Shown piece after piece: positions 51,836-61,850 of a DNA stretch of 64,000 nucleotides (position 1 is the stretch's first letter; each line of letters opens with the position of its first letter). The position numbers were made by a program, and so were the translations under genes. This stretch comes from Sepioteuthis lessoniana (Eukaryota; Mollusca; Cephalopoda; Myopsida; Loliginidae), in NCBI GenBank assembly GCA_963585895.1, contig OY757917.1:107454207-107518206 (forward strand), written 5' to 3'. A model generated the notes under the pieces. It saw only the letters and a program-made list of their open reading frames with translations, had not been told where the DNA came from and searched no databases.

Positions 51836-54800
51836 ATGGCTCTAAACCTTGCTACTTTGAATGTGAGGGGATTGAGGGATCCGGGCAAGTGTACGCGCTT
51901 GCTTGGTGAACTTAAAACTCTCGGCGTAGATGTTGCTGCAGTGCAGGAAACCCATTTCACTTGCGGTGCCGACTGTCGTGTGCTGGAAAGCGATTTTAAC
52001 GTTTTCTCAGCATACGGCAGCCGTACCAGCGTTGGGGTTTCTTTGCTAGTTGGACGCAGCCTTGATGCTGATGTTGACGTTGTTTTTGCAGGTGACGGGG
52101 GCCGACTGGTTGTGGCCGATGTTGCCGTGAAAAGTTTCAAGTTTCGTCTGGTTGCGGTTTATGCGCCCAATATCGTTGTGGAGAGGGTTTCCTTTTTTCG
52201 TCGGTTGGCGCCGTTCCTGGACGATACGAAGCGGCTAGTTTTAATGGGTGATTGGAATGCGATCCTTGATCCCAAGATAGATAAGGTCGGGCGGGGAGCT
52301 AGGCGTGTGGGAAGGTGTGAAAGCAGCCTTGCCGGCCTCATGACTCGTCATGACCTCGTCGACAGGTTTCGTCTGGATCACCCAGGGCGGGAGATGTGGA
52401 CGTGGCTAGATAGTTCGCCCTCTGCCAAAGTAGGCTCCTACTTGGACAGAGTGTTAGTGAGACGAGCTGACATTGATTTTGTTAGTTGTCCCACGTTCCA
52501 CTTGATAGCGTGGACTGACCATAAACTTGTTAGAGTCAGTCTACGGTTAGCAAATAGGCCTAGTCTGGCCGGCTACTGGAAGTTCAATACCTCCTTACTG
52601 GAGATACGGGACTTCCGGGACCGGCTGGAATCCCTAATTCAGCGGGCGTTAGTGGGGGCGGTTACCGGGAATAGGTGGTGGGGATCTCTTAAACATAGGA
52701 TTAGAGATTTCGCTACCAAGTACGGTCAACAGCTCAACCTAGATAGGACCAAGGAAGCGAAATCTATAGACGATAGACTTTCCCGGGCGGTGGCTGGGGG
52801 GGACTCCCTAAACGTAGAGCTAGCTAGGGGGGACCTTGAGCGCGAGAGTAGCGAGCGCTACAAGGGATACGTAGTTAGATCTAGGTTAAAGAGAGTTCTC
52901 AACGAAGCTGTGAAAACGAACGCGACTGCGCGTGAAGAAGAAGTGCGAAGGTTCCCCGATCGGTATATCGGTTCTGTCAAGGCCCCGGATGGGCGACTGC
53001 TGCGATCGGCTCGCGAGATTCGTGACGCCTTTCGGGCGCACTTTCGGGATCGCTTTGCCCGCTGTACTGATCTCCCGCTCCGGGAGTTTCGTAGCTATCT
53101 TGCCGACTTTCCCCGCCTTGGGGTGGCTGAAGCGGCTAGCTGCGAGGGTGTGGTTACTGAATGCGAAGTCCGTGACGCGTTGAAGCAGGTCGGCCTGAAC
53201 AAGTCGCCGGGACTAGATGGTTTGCCCTACGAAGTGTACTTGAGGATGTCGCACATGTTTGTGCCTATTCTGACGGATGTGTTCAACCATTGGTTCGCCC
53301 AGGGAGCCATCCCTGGTAGCGTTACCAAGGGCGTGATCACATTGCTGAAGAAAGGTGGCAGGCATGTTTGGGAGGGTTTAGACGATTACAGGCCCATAAC
53401 TCTGCTTAACACAGAGTTAAAGATTTTGGCCCGGGTCTTAGCGAATCGTTTACAGCTTGTCATTAGCGATCTGATCGGCTCTGAGCAGACCTTTGCTGTG
53501 AAGGGAAGATCGATCCAGGACAACCTGCACTTGATTCGCGAGGTCCTAGAGGGTATAGAAGACGGCACCGAGGCCGCGCTGATCAGTTTAGATCAGTCCA
53601 AGGCCTTCGATAGGGTTGACCATCGGTTTTTGGCGACTGTTTTGGAGACTGCCGGATTCAAACCGGAGTTCCGCAGATGGATTAGCATGATGTACCACAA
53701 CCCTCAGGCAGTGGTGCAGGTGAACGGAAGGCGTTCGACGGTGTTCGCGGTCGAGCGGTCGGTCCGGCAGGGCTGCCCGTTGTCTCCTCTTCTCTATGTC
53801 CTAGCTTTGGAGCCCCTGCTCCGTAGGCTTAGGGATAGGACGGCAAATCCGGCCCTGCGCGGTGTCCCTTTTGCTGGCCCTCTTACGGCAAGGGTTTCCG
53901 CGTTCGCCGATGATATCACAGTGTTTGTATCCTGCCGTCTGGATATAAAGGCTGTGAAGAAGGCGGTTAGCGAGTACGAGCGGATTGCAGGAGCCAAGGT
54001 CAATTTTGACAAAAGCGAAGGTTTGCGGCTCGGTGCTTGGAGGGGTAGCAATACTCTTCCGGGGCCGTTCCGCTGGAGTGACGGACCCGTCCGCATCCTC
54101 GGGGTGTGGTTCGGGCCCGGCCTCCAACTGGAGCGAAATTGGTCGGAAATACAAGCCAAGGTGAATGCTCAGGTGGGAATCTGGCTTTCAAGGAGGTTGT
54201 CCTTAAAGGGCAGGGCGGAGGCGTGCGCCGTGTACGTCTTCCCCTTGATCCTTTACCGATTGGCTGTACTTCCTCTGCCTAAGGTAAATCGGTTGGCGCT
54301 GCAACGATCCCTTTCCAGATTGCTCTGGGGAGGTGCAAGGCCGATGGTCCGTAGGCAGGTCTGTATCCAACGTACACGCAACGGGGGTCTAGGTATGCCT
54401 GATCTGGAGAGCCACTGGCTTGCTGAAAGACTTGCATACTTGGGCAGAGCCTTGACAGGGGACGCAGTGTGGAGACTGAAGGCGAGTCGGACTTTTCCTC
54501 GCCTAAAGTCAGACCCAAAGGCTGAAGGTCGACGTAGGCCTTTGGGCGAAACACTGTTTGTCCGCGAGTGCCGAACGGCCCTTCGTAACCTTCTTGGGTC
54601 CAGTGACCTTTCACGGCCTCGAAAAGAACTATATCGGGAGCTAGTGGTGGGTTCCGCTTCTGATCCTCTCAGCGAGCGGCACGGCTGGACGACGGAGGAG
54701 ATTCGCTCTCATTGGAATTGGGCGCCAGGATCGAGCTTCTTGAACAACTCCGAGTTCTCGCTCACCTGGCGACTTGTGCGAAATGCGTTACCCCTTTTCG

Positions 54801-55303
54801 GCTTGAACTACAAAGCGGGCCTGGCAGACATGCCCGATTGCGCTCGCTGCGGCAGTGGCTTGGAAGAAACGGCTGAGCACGCCTTCTACTACTGCGAGCG
54901 AGTCCGCCCGTTTTGGGATCACGTCGGCGAGTGGACGGCTCGCATCGAACCCAAACAGCTCGTGCTGCTCGACGTTGGTTACGTCGTGGACAACGTTCTT
55001 CCTCCGTATCAGGGTGAGAAGCGTGTGGTGTTTCTCGCGATCCTAGCTGTAGCTAGAATGGTGATTTGGACGACGCGAAACAAGGGATTGTATGACGATG
55101 CAAACTTTTCTCATCGTGATCTGATTTTGTATTTTCGGCATCAGCTGAGGGTCAAAATCAGATGCGATAGAAAACGCTTGGATCGCATAACATTCAGCAA
55201 AAGGTGGGTGAATGCAGCGAGCCTGGTCGTGCGAAAGGGAGCAACGTTGGAGTCATCCTTCCCTCCTCTGCCGGCTCATGGCGTCTACGGTACGGGTCCT
55301 TAG
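51836..55303 (+). CDS. ORF2, APE endonuclease/reverse transcriptase (unit 9, intact)
   Basis: Open for 1155 residues with all catalytic motifs. Gln in KYGQQLN is shared with unit 5. Private changes are Val in TDVFNHW, Cys in FVSCRLDIK, seven residues past the catalytic FADD pair, and Phe in LPLFGLNY. The Cys is close enough to the active site to be worth noting, but is not a catalytic position. Confidence 0.95.
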   Translation: MALNLATLNVRGLRDPGKCTRLLGELKTLGVDVAAVQETHFTCGADCRVLESDFNVFSAYGSRTSVGVSLLVGRSLDADVDVVFAGDGGRLVVADVAVKSFKFRLVAVYAPNIVVERVSFFRRLAPFLDDTKRLVLMGDWNAILDPKIDKVGRGARRVGRCESSLAGLMTRHDLVDRFRLDHPGREMWTWLDSSPSAKVGSYLDRVLVRRADIDFVSCPTFHLIAWTDHKLVRVSLRLANRPSLAGYWKFNTSLLEIRDFRDRLESLIQRALVGAVTGNRWWGSLKHRIRDFATKYGQQLNLDRTKEAKSIDDRLSRAVAGGDSLNVELARGDLERESSERYKGYVVRSRLKRVLNEAVKTNATAREEEVRRFPDRYIGSVKAPDGRLLRSAREIRDAFRAHFRDRFARCTDLPLREFRSYLADFPRLGVAEAASCEGVVTECEVRDALKQVGLNKSPGLDGLPYEVYLRMSHMFVPILTDVFNHWFAQGAIPGSVTKGVITLLKKGGRHVWEGLDDYRPITLLNTELKILARVLANRLQLVISDLIGSEQTFAVKGRSIQDNLHLIREVLEGIEDGTEAALISLDQSKAFDRVDHRFLATVLETAGFKPEFRRWISMMYHNPQAVVQVNGRRSTVFAVERSVRQGCPLSPLLYVLALEPLLRRLRDRTANPALRGVPFAGPLTARVSAFADDITVFVSCRLDIKAVKKAVSEYERIAGAKVNFDKSEGLRLGAWRGSNTLPGPFRWSDGPVRILGVWFGPGLQLERNWSEIQAKVNAQVGIWLSRRLSLKGRAEACAVYVFPLILYRLAVLPLPKVNRLALQRSLSRLLWGGARPMVRRQVCIQRTRNGGLGMPDLESHWLAERLAYLGRALTGDAVWRLKASRTFPRLKSDPKAEGRRRPLGETLFVRECRTALRNLLGSSDLSRPRKELYRELVVGSASDPLSERHGWTTEEIRSHWNWAPGSSFLNNSEFSLTWRLVRNALPLFGLNYKAGLADMPDCARCGSGLEETAEHAFYYCERVRPFWDHVGEWTARIEPKQLVLLDVGYVVDNVLPPYQGEKRVVFLAILAVARMVIWTTRNKGLYDDANFSHRDLILYFRHQLRVKIRCDRKRLDRITFSKRWVNAASLVVRKGATLESSFPPLPAHGVYGTGP

Positions 55304-56011
55304 GGACCCCACCCCTGGTGAGTAAAACTGTTCCCCTTTTCTTTTGGTACCCAGGTACCTAGTTAGCAGTATGTTTGTGAGTCATTGTCCCCGTCATCTA
55401 GTTGGTAGTTCTCAAGATCTTCCCCATCCCCATTATTTTTGTACCTCAATCCGTATCCCAGTCCACGTTTACTGAAGATCTTGAACATTCATATGTATAA
55501 AAATCATATCACCTACTTGTATTAACCCATACCACGCCCGACCCCTAAATTCTTTTCACCCCTGTAGATTAGGATCCCTGCCCCACCTAGGGTAGGTCCG
55601 ACTTGTTTCCGGTTCTTTCGCCCCGGAAAACAGTCGGCCTCCAATTTTATAGACGGGGGGATGGGAGGGCAACCAAACGGGGGATTTTTCCTTGTTTTTA
55701 TATATATTTCGGGGTTTTTCTCCCATTCCCATCACATTCATTGTAAATAAATCATAAAATCATTCATGAATCTCGGGATTTTAAGTAGGATTTCTTCATA
55801 GAGCAAATGTGGTATTTTGGTGATTGTAGCGCCAAAGGCGATGGATGAATGGATATTTATTGTATTGTTGAATGGGTCGGCGAATGTGGCTAGCTAGGTC
55901 TCCTTAGTTTATATAGAAAAGTATGACCGCTCCCTTCCCCTCCCCAAAAACTTCAAGGCCTTGTGCCTTCTGTGTACACTACACAGAAATAAAGCAGACT
56001 CGAACCTTCAG
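55304..56011 (+). promoter_or_regulatory. 3' UTR and tail of unit 9
   Basis: Short form. Hairpins lie at 55598-55637 and 55968-55988, TATATAG at 55910-55916 and the tail at 55994-56011. Confidence 0.65.
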
Positions 56012-56314
56012 TTTTTTGTCTGAGTGCTTTTCAATTTGAAAAAAGTAAGTTGTTTTATTGTTAAAATTGTTATTGCTTTGAAAAGTATTGTTATTTGTTG
56101 GAATTTTCTTGTTACTGTTTTGAACTATTATTGTTGACTGCCCCTCCCCCAAACAATTGTTATTTTGTTTGTTGAGGGGGGTCAACTCTTGTTACCTTTG
56201 GAAAAAAAACGATACATCATTTCATTTCAACATTGGATCATTAACACGCTTCTCACACGAATTATAACAAGAACATTTGTTTTTTTTTCTCGCCTGGTTG
56301 CTTGGTAAGCAACT
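56012..56314 (+). promoter_or_regulatory. 5' leader of unit 10 (lineage C)
   Basis: Matches unit 9 closely. Large hairpin 56133-56186, start hairpin 56297-56313. Confidence 0.6.
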
Positions 56315-58372
56315 ATGGCAGAGGCCACATCTCCATCACAATCACCATCACCGTCACTCACTGATATCTTCGACGGACTAACGCCCCCCTCAAAGCCGGA
56401 AAACAAATGGCCATCACTTTCGCCGGCCAGTACCATTCCGCCAGCCCAAAAAGTCCCCTCACTACCAGCATCATGGACGGAGAAAATCACCTCCCAAAAA
56501 TGCCCGAAAAATTTTAAAGAAATTAGGGCAAAATATGAAAAATACTTTGAAGGGAATAGGATTCTTCCTATTCCCGAACTAGTCAACGAAGTCCAACCAA
56601 AAATCATATCATTCGTTGTAACCGATTTAAAATCCCGGAGGTTGGCCGGGATTAAGAAAGACATTTTTGAAGGCTTACTGAGGGCAGCAGACATCCCAGC
56701 CAAATACTACTGCAGACGCAGCTTCGCAACATGGGATGTATTGTTGCCATCAGAGGACATAGCCAAAAAACTGGCCAGCGAAAGTGTTAATTCAAAATAC
56801 TTTCGACTACAGCCCGAATACATGGGTCGGCGAAGGATCAAAGTAACAATTTGCAATGTCCCCATCCAGCTTAATGAAGAAGTTTTGGCCGCATTCTTAA
56901 CAATTCATGGGGACATTGAAAACATAGAAAAATGCAAATCGGCCAACGGCACAGCACATGGGGATTATATTTTCACCATGTGTCTGGATAGAGGGGGGTT
57001 CACAACCATACCCCACGTACTTGAGTATGAAAACCAAGTCATGACAGTGGTAGTTGAGGGCAGGAAGCCCCAGTGCTGGAATTGTAAGCAGCTGGGGCAC
57101 TTCTCAAAATCCTGCCCTCAAAAGACCACTAAAACAACACCGACCACAACAACACCAATAGCAAAAACAACGACAACTATGACAGCGGCAGCAGCAGCAG
57201 CAGAAGCGGCGACCGTGGCCGAGCCAAGGGAAAAACCTGGGGACAGCCCCAACAAAGAAGAGGGCTGGACCCAAGTAGTGAAAGGGGGAAAAAAGAAAAA
57301 AAAACCCATCAAAGAACCAGCAAAACAAACCCCCATCAAAGAACCAGCAACAGCAACAGTTGCAAACAAACCAAACATCACCACGACTGCTAAAATTGAC
57401 TCTAGTAGTACTCCTAGCACAAGCACAGCCAAACCATCATCATCATCGACATCTGGAAAATCATCATCATCATCATCGTCATCTACAAAAAAGAAAAGTA
57501 AAGAAAAAAATATTGAAAATGAACCCATGGATTGCACCATAAACCTAAAGCGACGAAGGGATAGTGGGGACTCAGTAGCTGGGGAGGGGGAGAAAAATCA
57601 TATAAAGGGACCAGCAAAAGTAACACCAACACAGTCCCAAACACCCTCCCAACCTCAAGAAAAGGGCGAAAAAATTGAAAGACCAGCCCAAATTATTCCT
57701 CCCCCACTAAAACATCAAAATACCCCAGCACACCTCTCTGACTTCCCACTTTCCCCAAAATCACCTTCACTCTCACCAATCAGAACCCCTAAGCTCCTTA
57801 CACGGGCACAATCGGTGACCAGGGAGTCACCAACAGCAGCAGCATCACCATCATCAACAGAAGTCAAGCCAAGGTCACGGTCGGCTTCAAACGAAGTCCG
57901 ACGTGCCTTCACCGCTTTTCATTTTTGCGAGGACATCCTCGAGCCCCCAAACATGGACCACATTTTAAAAAAAACTTTAAAACCCCTATCATCACTTAAA
58001 AAAATAGACGGCAAGGACATCACCAACCCGTATCTTTTTAAGAGTGCCGCAATGGTGACCACATTCGTCCGTTCGGCTGGACCCCGAACCAAAGAGCTTT
58101 GGCACTTTCTTGAGGGGGCCAGTCGAGCGGACGCAATGTTGGCGGATTTGCGCCACCAAAGTTTAAAAAAATTGCTTCCTTTTTGTTCGGGCAGGGTCCC
58201 GATTTTGGTTCACCCTACCTTCTATAGGTCCCTAAAATTGCGGTACCCCGTGGATGTCGGTGGAATTACCAGGGACGACCGAGTAAGTACTGAGCTCGGC
58301 ACCGGATCCCTGCGTCAGGCCGTCGGCATCCTTACTCCGAAGGATTTCCGGCCCGTAGTCGACACTGAGTAA
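56315..58372 (+). CDS. ORF1, zinc-knuckle protein (unit 10, lineage C)
   Basis: The 685-residue product matches unit 9 up to the knuckle. It differs in the linker: a shorter alanine run, MTAAAA for IAAAA, KKKKKPIK for KKKKNPIK, GKSSS for TKSSS and KNHIKG for KKHIKG. It also has EPPNMDH for EPQNMDH near the C-terminal domain. It is open to the usual stop. Confidence 0.92.
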   Translation: MAEATSPSQSPSPSLTDIFDGLTPPSKPENKWPSLSPASTIPPAQKVPSLPASWTEKITSQKCPKNFKEIRAKYEKYFEGNRILPIPELVNEVQPKIISFVVTDLKSRRLAGIKKDIFEGLLRAADIPAKYYCRRSFATWDVLLPSEDIAKKLASESVNSKYFRLQPEYMGRRRIKVTICNVPIQLNEEVLAAFLTIHGDIENIEKCKSANGTAHGDYIFTMCLDRGGFTTIPHVLEYENQVMTVVVEGRKPQCWNCKQLGHFSKSCPQKTTKTTPTTTTPIAKTTTTMTAAAAAAEAATVAEPREKPGDSPNKEEGWTQVVKGGKKKKKPIKEPAKQTPIKEPATATVANKPNITTTAKIDSSSTPSTSTAKPSSSSTSGKSSSSSSSSTKKKSKEKNIENEPMDCTINLKRRRDSGDSVAGEGEKNHIKGPAKVTPTQSQTPSQPQEKGEKIERPAQIIPPPLKHQNTPAHLSDFPLSPKSPSLSPIRTPKLLTRAQSVTRESPTAAASPSSTEVKPRSRSASNEVRRAFTAFHFCEDILEPPNMDHILKKTLKPLSSLKKIDGKDITNPYLFKSAAMVTTFVRSAGPRTKELWHFLEGASRADAMLADLRHQSLKKLLPFCSGRVPILVHPTFYRSLKLRYPVDVGGITRDDRVSTELGTGSLRQAVGILTPKDFRPVVDTE

Positions 58373-58386
58373 GGTAAGTGGGATTG

Positions 58387-61300
58387 ATGGCTCTAAACCT
58401 TGCTACTTTGAATGTGAGGGGATTGAGGGATCCGGGCAAGTGTACGCGCTTGCTTGGTGAACTTAAAACTCTCGGCGTAGATGTTGCTGCAGTGCAGGAA
58501 ACCCACTTCACTTGCGGTGCCGACTGTCGTGTGCTGGAAAGCGATTTTAACGTTTTCTCAGCATACGGCAGCCGTACCAGCGTTGGGGTTTCTTTGCTAG
58601 TTGGACGCAGCTTTGATGCTGATGTTGACGTTGTTTTTGCAGGTGACGGGGGCCGACTGGTTGTGGCCGATGTTGCCGTGAAAAGTTTCAAGTTTCGTCT
58701 GGTTGCGGTTTATGCGCCCAATATCGTTGTGGAGAGGGTTTCCTTTTTTCGTCGGTTGGCGCCGTTCCTGGACGATACGAAGCGGCTAGTTTTAATGGGT
58801 GATTGGAATGCGATCCTTGATCCCAAGATAGATAAGGTCGGGCGGGGAGCTAGGCGTGTGGGAAGGTGTGAAAGCAGCCTTGCCGGCCTCATGACTCGTC
58901 ATGACCTCGTCGACAGGTTTCGTCTGGATCACCCAGGGCGGGAGATGTGGACGTGGCTAGATAGTTCGCCCTCTGCCAAAGTAGGTTCCTACTTGGACAG
59001 AGTGTTAGTGAGACGAGCTGACATTGACTTTGTTAGTTGTCCCACGTTCCACTTGATAGCGTGGACTGACCATAAACTTGTTAGAGTCAGTCTACGGTTA
59101 GCAAATAGGCCTAGTCTGGCCGGCTACTGGAAGTTCAATACCTCCTTACTGGAGATACGGGACTTCCGGGACCGGCTGGAATCCCTAATTCAGCGGGCGT
59201 TAGTGGGGGCGGTTACCGGCAATAGGTGGTGGGGATCTCTTAAACATAGGATTAGAGATTTCGCTACCAAGTACGGTCGACAGCTCAACCTAGATAGGAC
59301 CAAGGAAGCGAAATCTATAGACGATAGACTTTCCCGGGCGGTGGCTGGGGGGGACTCCCTAAACGTAGAGCTAGCTAGGGGGACCTTGAGCGCGAGAGTA
59401 GCGAGCGCTACAAGGAATACGTAGTTAGATCTAGGTTAAAGAGAGTTCTCAACGAAGCTGTGAAAACGAACGCGACTGCGCGTGAAGAAGTGCGAAGGTT
59501 CCCCGATCGGTATATCGGTTCTGTCAAGGCCCCGGATGGGCGACTGCTGCGATCGGCTCGCGAGATTCGTGACGCCTTTCGGGCGCACTTTCGGGATCGC
59601 TTTGCCCGCTGTACTGATCTCCCGCTCCGGGAGTTTCGTAGCTATCTTGCCGACTTTCCCCGCCTTGGGGTGGCTGAAGCGGCTAGCTGCGAGGGTGTGG
59701 TTACTGAATGCGAAGTCCGTGACGCGTTGAAGCAGGTCGGCCTGAACAAGTCGCCGGGACTAGATGGTTTGCCCTACGAAGTGTACTTGAGGATGTCGCA
59801 CATGTTTGTGCCTATTCTGACGGATATGTTCAACCATTGGTTCGCCCAGGGAGCCATCCCTGGTAGCGTTACCAAGGGCGTGATCACATTGCTGAAGAAA
59901 GGTGGCAGGCATGTTTGGGAGGGTTTAGACGATTACAGGCCCATAACTCTGCTTAACACAGAGTTAAAGATTTTGGCCCGGGTCTTAGCGAATCGTTTAC
60001 AGCTTGTCATTAGCGATCTGATCGGCTCTGAGCAGACCTTTGCTGTGAAGGGAAGATCGATCCAGGACAACCTGCACTTGATTCGCGAGGTCCTAGAGGG
60101 TATAGAAGACGGCACCGAGGCCGCGCTGATCAGTTTAGATCAGTCCAAGGCCTTCGATAGGGTTGACCATCGGTTTTTGGCGACTGTTTTGGAGACTGCC
60201 GGATTCAAACCGGAGTTCCGCAGATGGATTAGCATGATGTACCACAACCCTCAGGCAGTGGTGCAGGTGAACGGAAGGCGTTCGACGGTGTTCGCGGTCG
60301 AGCGGTCGGTCCGGCAGGGCTGCCCGTTGTCTCCTCTTCTCTATGTCCTAGCTTTGGAGCCCCTGCTCCGTAGGCTTAGGGATAGGACGGCAAATCCGGC
60401 CCTGCGCGGTGTCCCTTTTGCTGGCCCTCTTACGGCAAGGGTTTCCGCGTTCGCCGATGATATCACAGTGTTTGTATCCCGCCGTCTGGATATAAAGGCT
60501 GTGAAGAAGGCGGTTAGCGAGTACGAGCGGATTGCAGGAGCCAAGGTCAATTTTGACAAAAGCGAAGGTTTGCGGCTCGGTGCTTGGAGGGGTAGCAATA
60601 CTCTTCCGGGGCCGTTCCGCTGGAGTGACGGACCCGTCCGCATCCTCGGGGTGTGGTTCGGGCCCGGCCTCCAACTGGAGCGAAATTGGTCGGAAATACA
60701 AGCCAAGGTGAATGCTCAGGTGGGAATCTGGCTTTCAAGGAGGTTGTCCTTAAAGGGCAGGGCGGAGGCGTGCGCCGTGTACGTCTTCCCCTTGATCCTT
60801 TACCGATTGGCTGTACTTCCTCTGCCTAAGGTAAATCGGTTGGCGCTGCAACGATCCCTTTCCAGATTGCTCTGGGGAGGTGCAAGGCCGATGGTCCGTA
60901 GGCAGGTCTGTATCCAACGTACACGCAACGGGGGTCTAGGTATGCCTGATCTGGAGAGCCACTGGCTTGCTGAAAGACTTGCATACCTGGGCAGAGCTTT
61001 GACGGGGGACGCAGTGTGGAGACTGAAGGCGAGTCGGACTTTTCCTCGCCTAAAGTCAGACCCAAAGGCTGAAGGTCGACGTAGGCCTTTGGGCGAAACA
61101 CTGTTTGTCCGCGAGTGCCGAACGGCCCTTCGTAACCTTCTTGGGTCCAGTGACCTTTCACGGCCTCGAAAAGAACTATATCGGGAGCTAGTGGTGGGTT
61201 CCGCTTCTGATCCTCTCAGCGAGCGGCACGGCTGGACGACGGAGGAGATTCGCTCTCATTGGAATTGGGCGCCAGGATCGAGCTTCTTGAACAACTCCGA

Positions 61301-61850
61301 GTTCTCGCTCACCTGGCGACTTGTGCGAAATGCGTTACCCCTTGTCGGCTTGAACTACAAAGCGGGCCTGGCAGACATGCCCGATTGCGCTCGCTGCGGC
61401 AGTGGCTTGGAAGAAACGGCTGAGCACGCCTTCTACTACTGCGAGCGAGTTCGCCCGTTTTGGGATCACGTCGGCGAGTGGACGGCTCGCATCGAACCCA
61501 AACAGCTCGTGCTGCTCGACGTTGGTTACGTCGTGGACAACGTTCTTCCTCCGTATCAGGGTGAGAAGCGTGTGGTGTTTCTCGCGATCCTAGCTGTAGC
61601 TAGAATGGTGATTTGGACGACGCGAAACAAGGGATTGTATGACGATGCAAACTTTTCTCATCGTGATCTGATTTTGTATTTTCGGCATCAGCTGAAGGTC
61701 AAAATCAGATGCGATAGAAAACGCTTGGATCGCATAACATTCAGCAAAAGGTGGGTGAATGCAGCGAGCCTGGTCGTGCGAAAGGGAGCAACGTTGGAGT
61801 TATCCTTCCCTCCTCTGCCGGCTCATGGCGTCTACGGTACGGGTCCTTAG
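58387..61850 (+). pseudogene. ORF2, endonuclease/RT split by -1 G (unit 10)
   Basis: The G6 run is G5 here (59378-59382), the same tract that is G7 in units 3 and 5. The ATG-initiated frame ends at 59424 after 345 residues, with a complete endonuclease followed by 10 or so out-of-frame residues. The remainder is open to 61850. A GAA triplet is also missing near 59484-59490, in frame. Private substitutions include Phe in RSFDADV, Lys in HQLKVKIR and Leu in LELSFPPL. No other break is visible. Confidence 0.85.

Larger units (their letters stand above)
49455..56011 (+). mobile_element. Unit 9, complete non-LTR retrotransposon, lineage C
   Basis: Both ORFs are open. The leader and the first part of ORF1 form a third lineage, while ORF1 after the zinc knuckle is largely lineage B. 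Confidence 0.95.
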
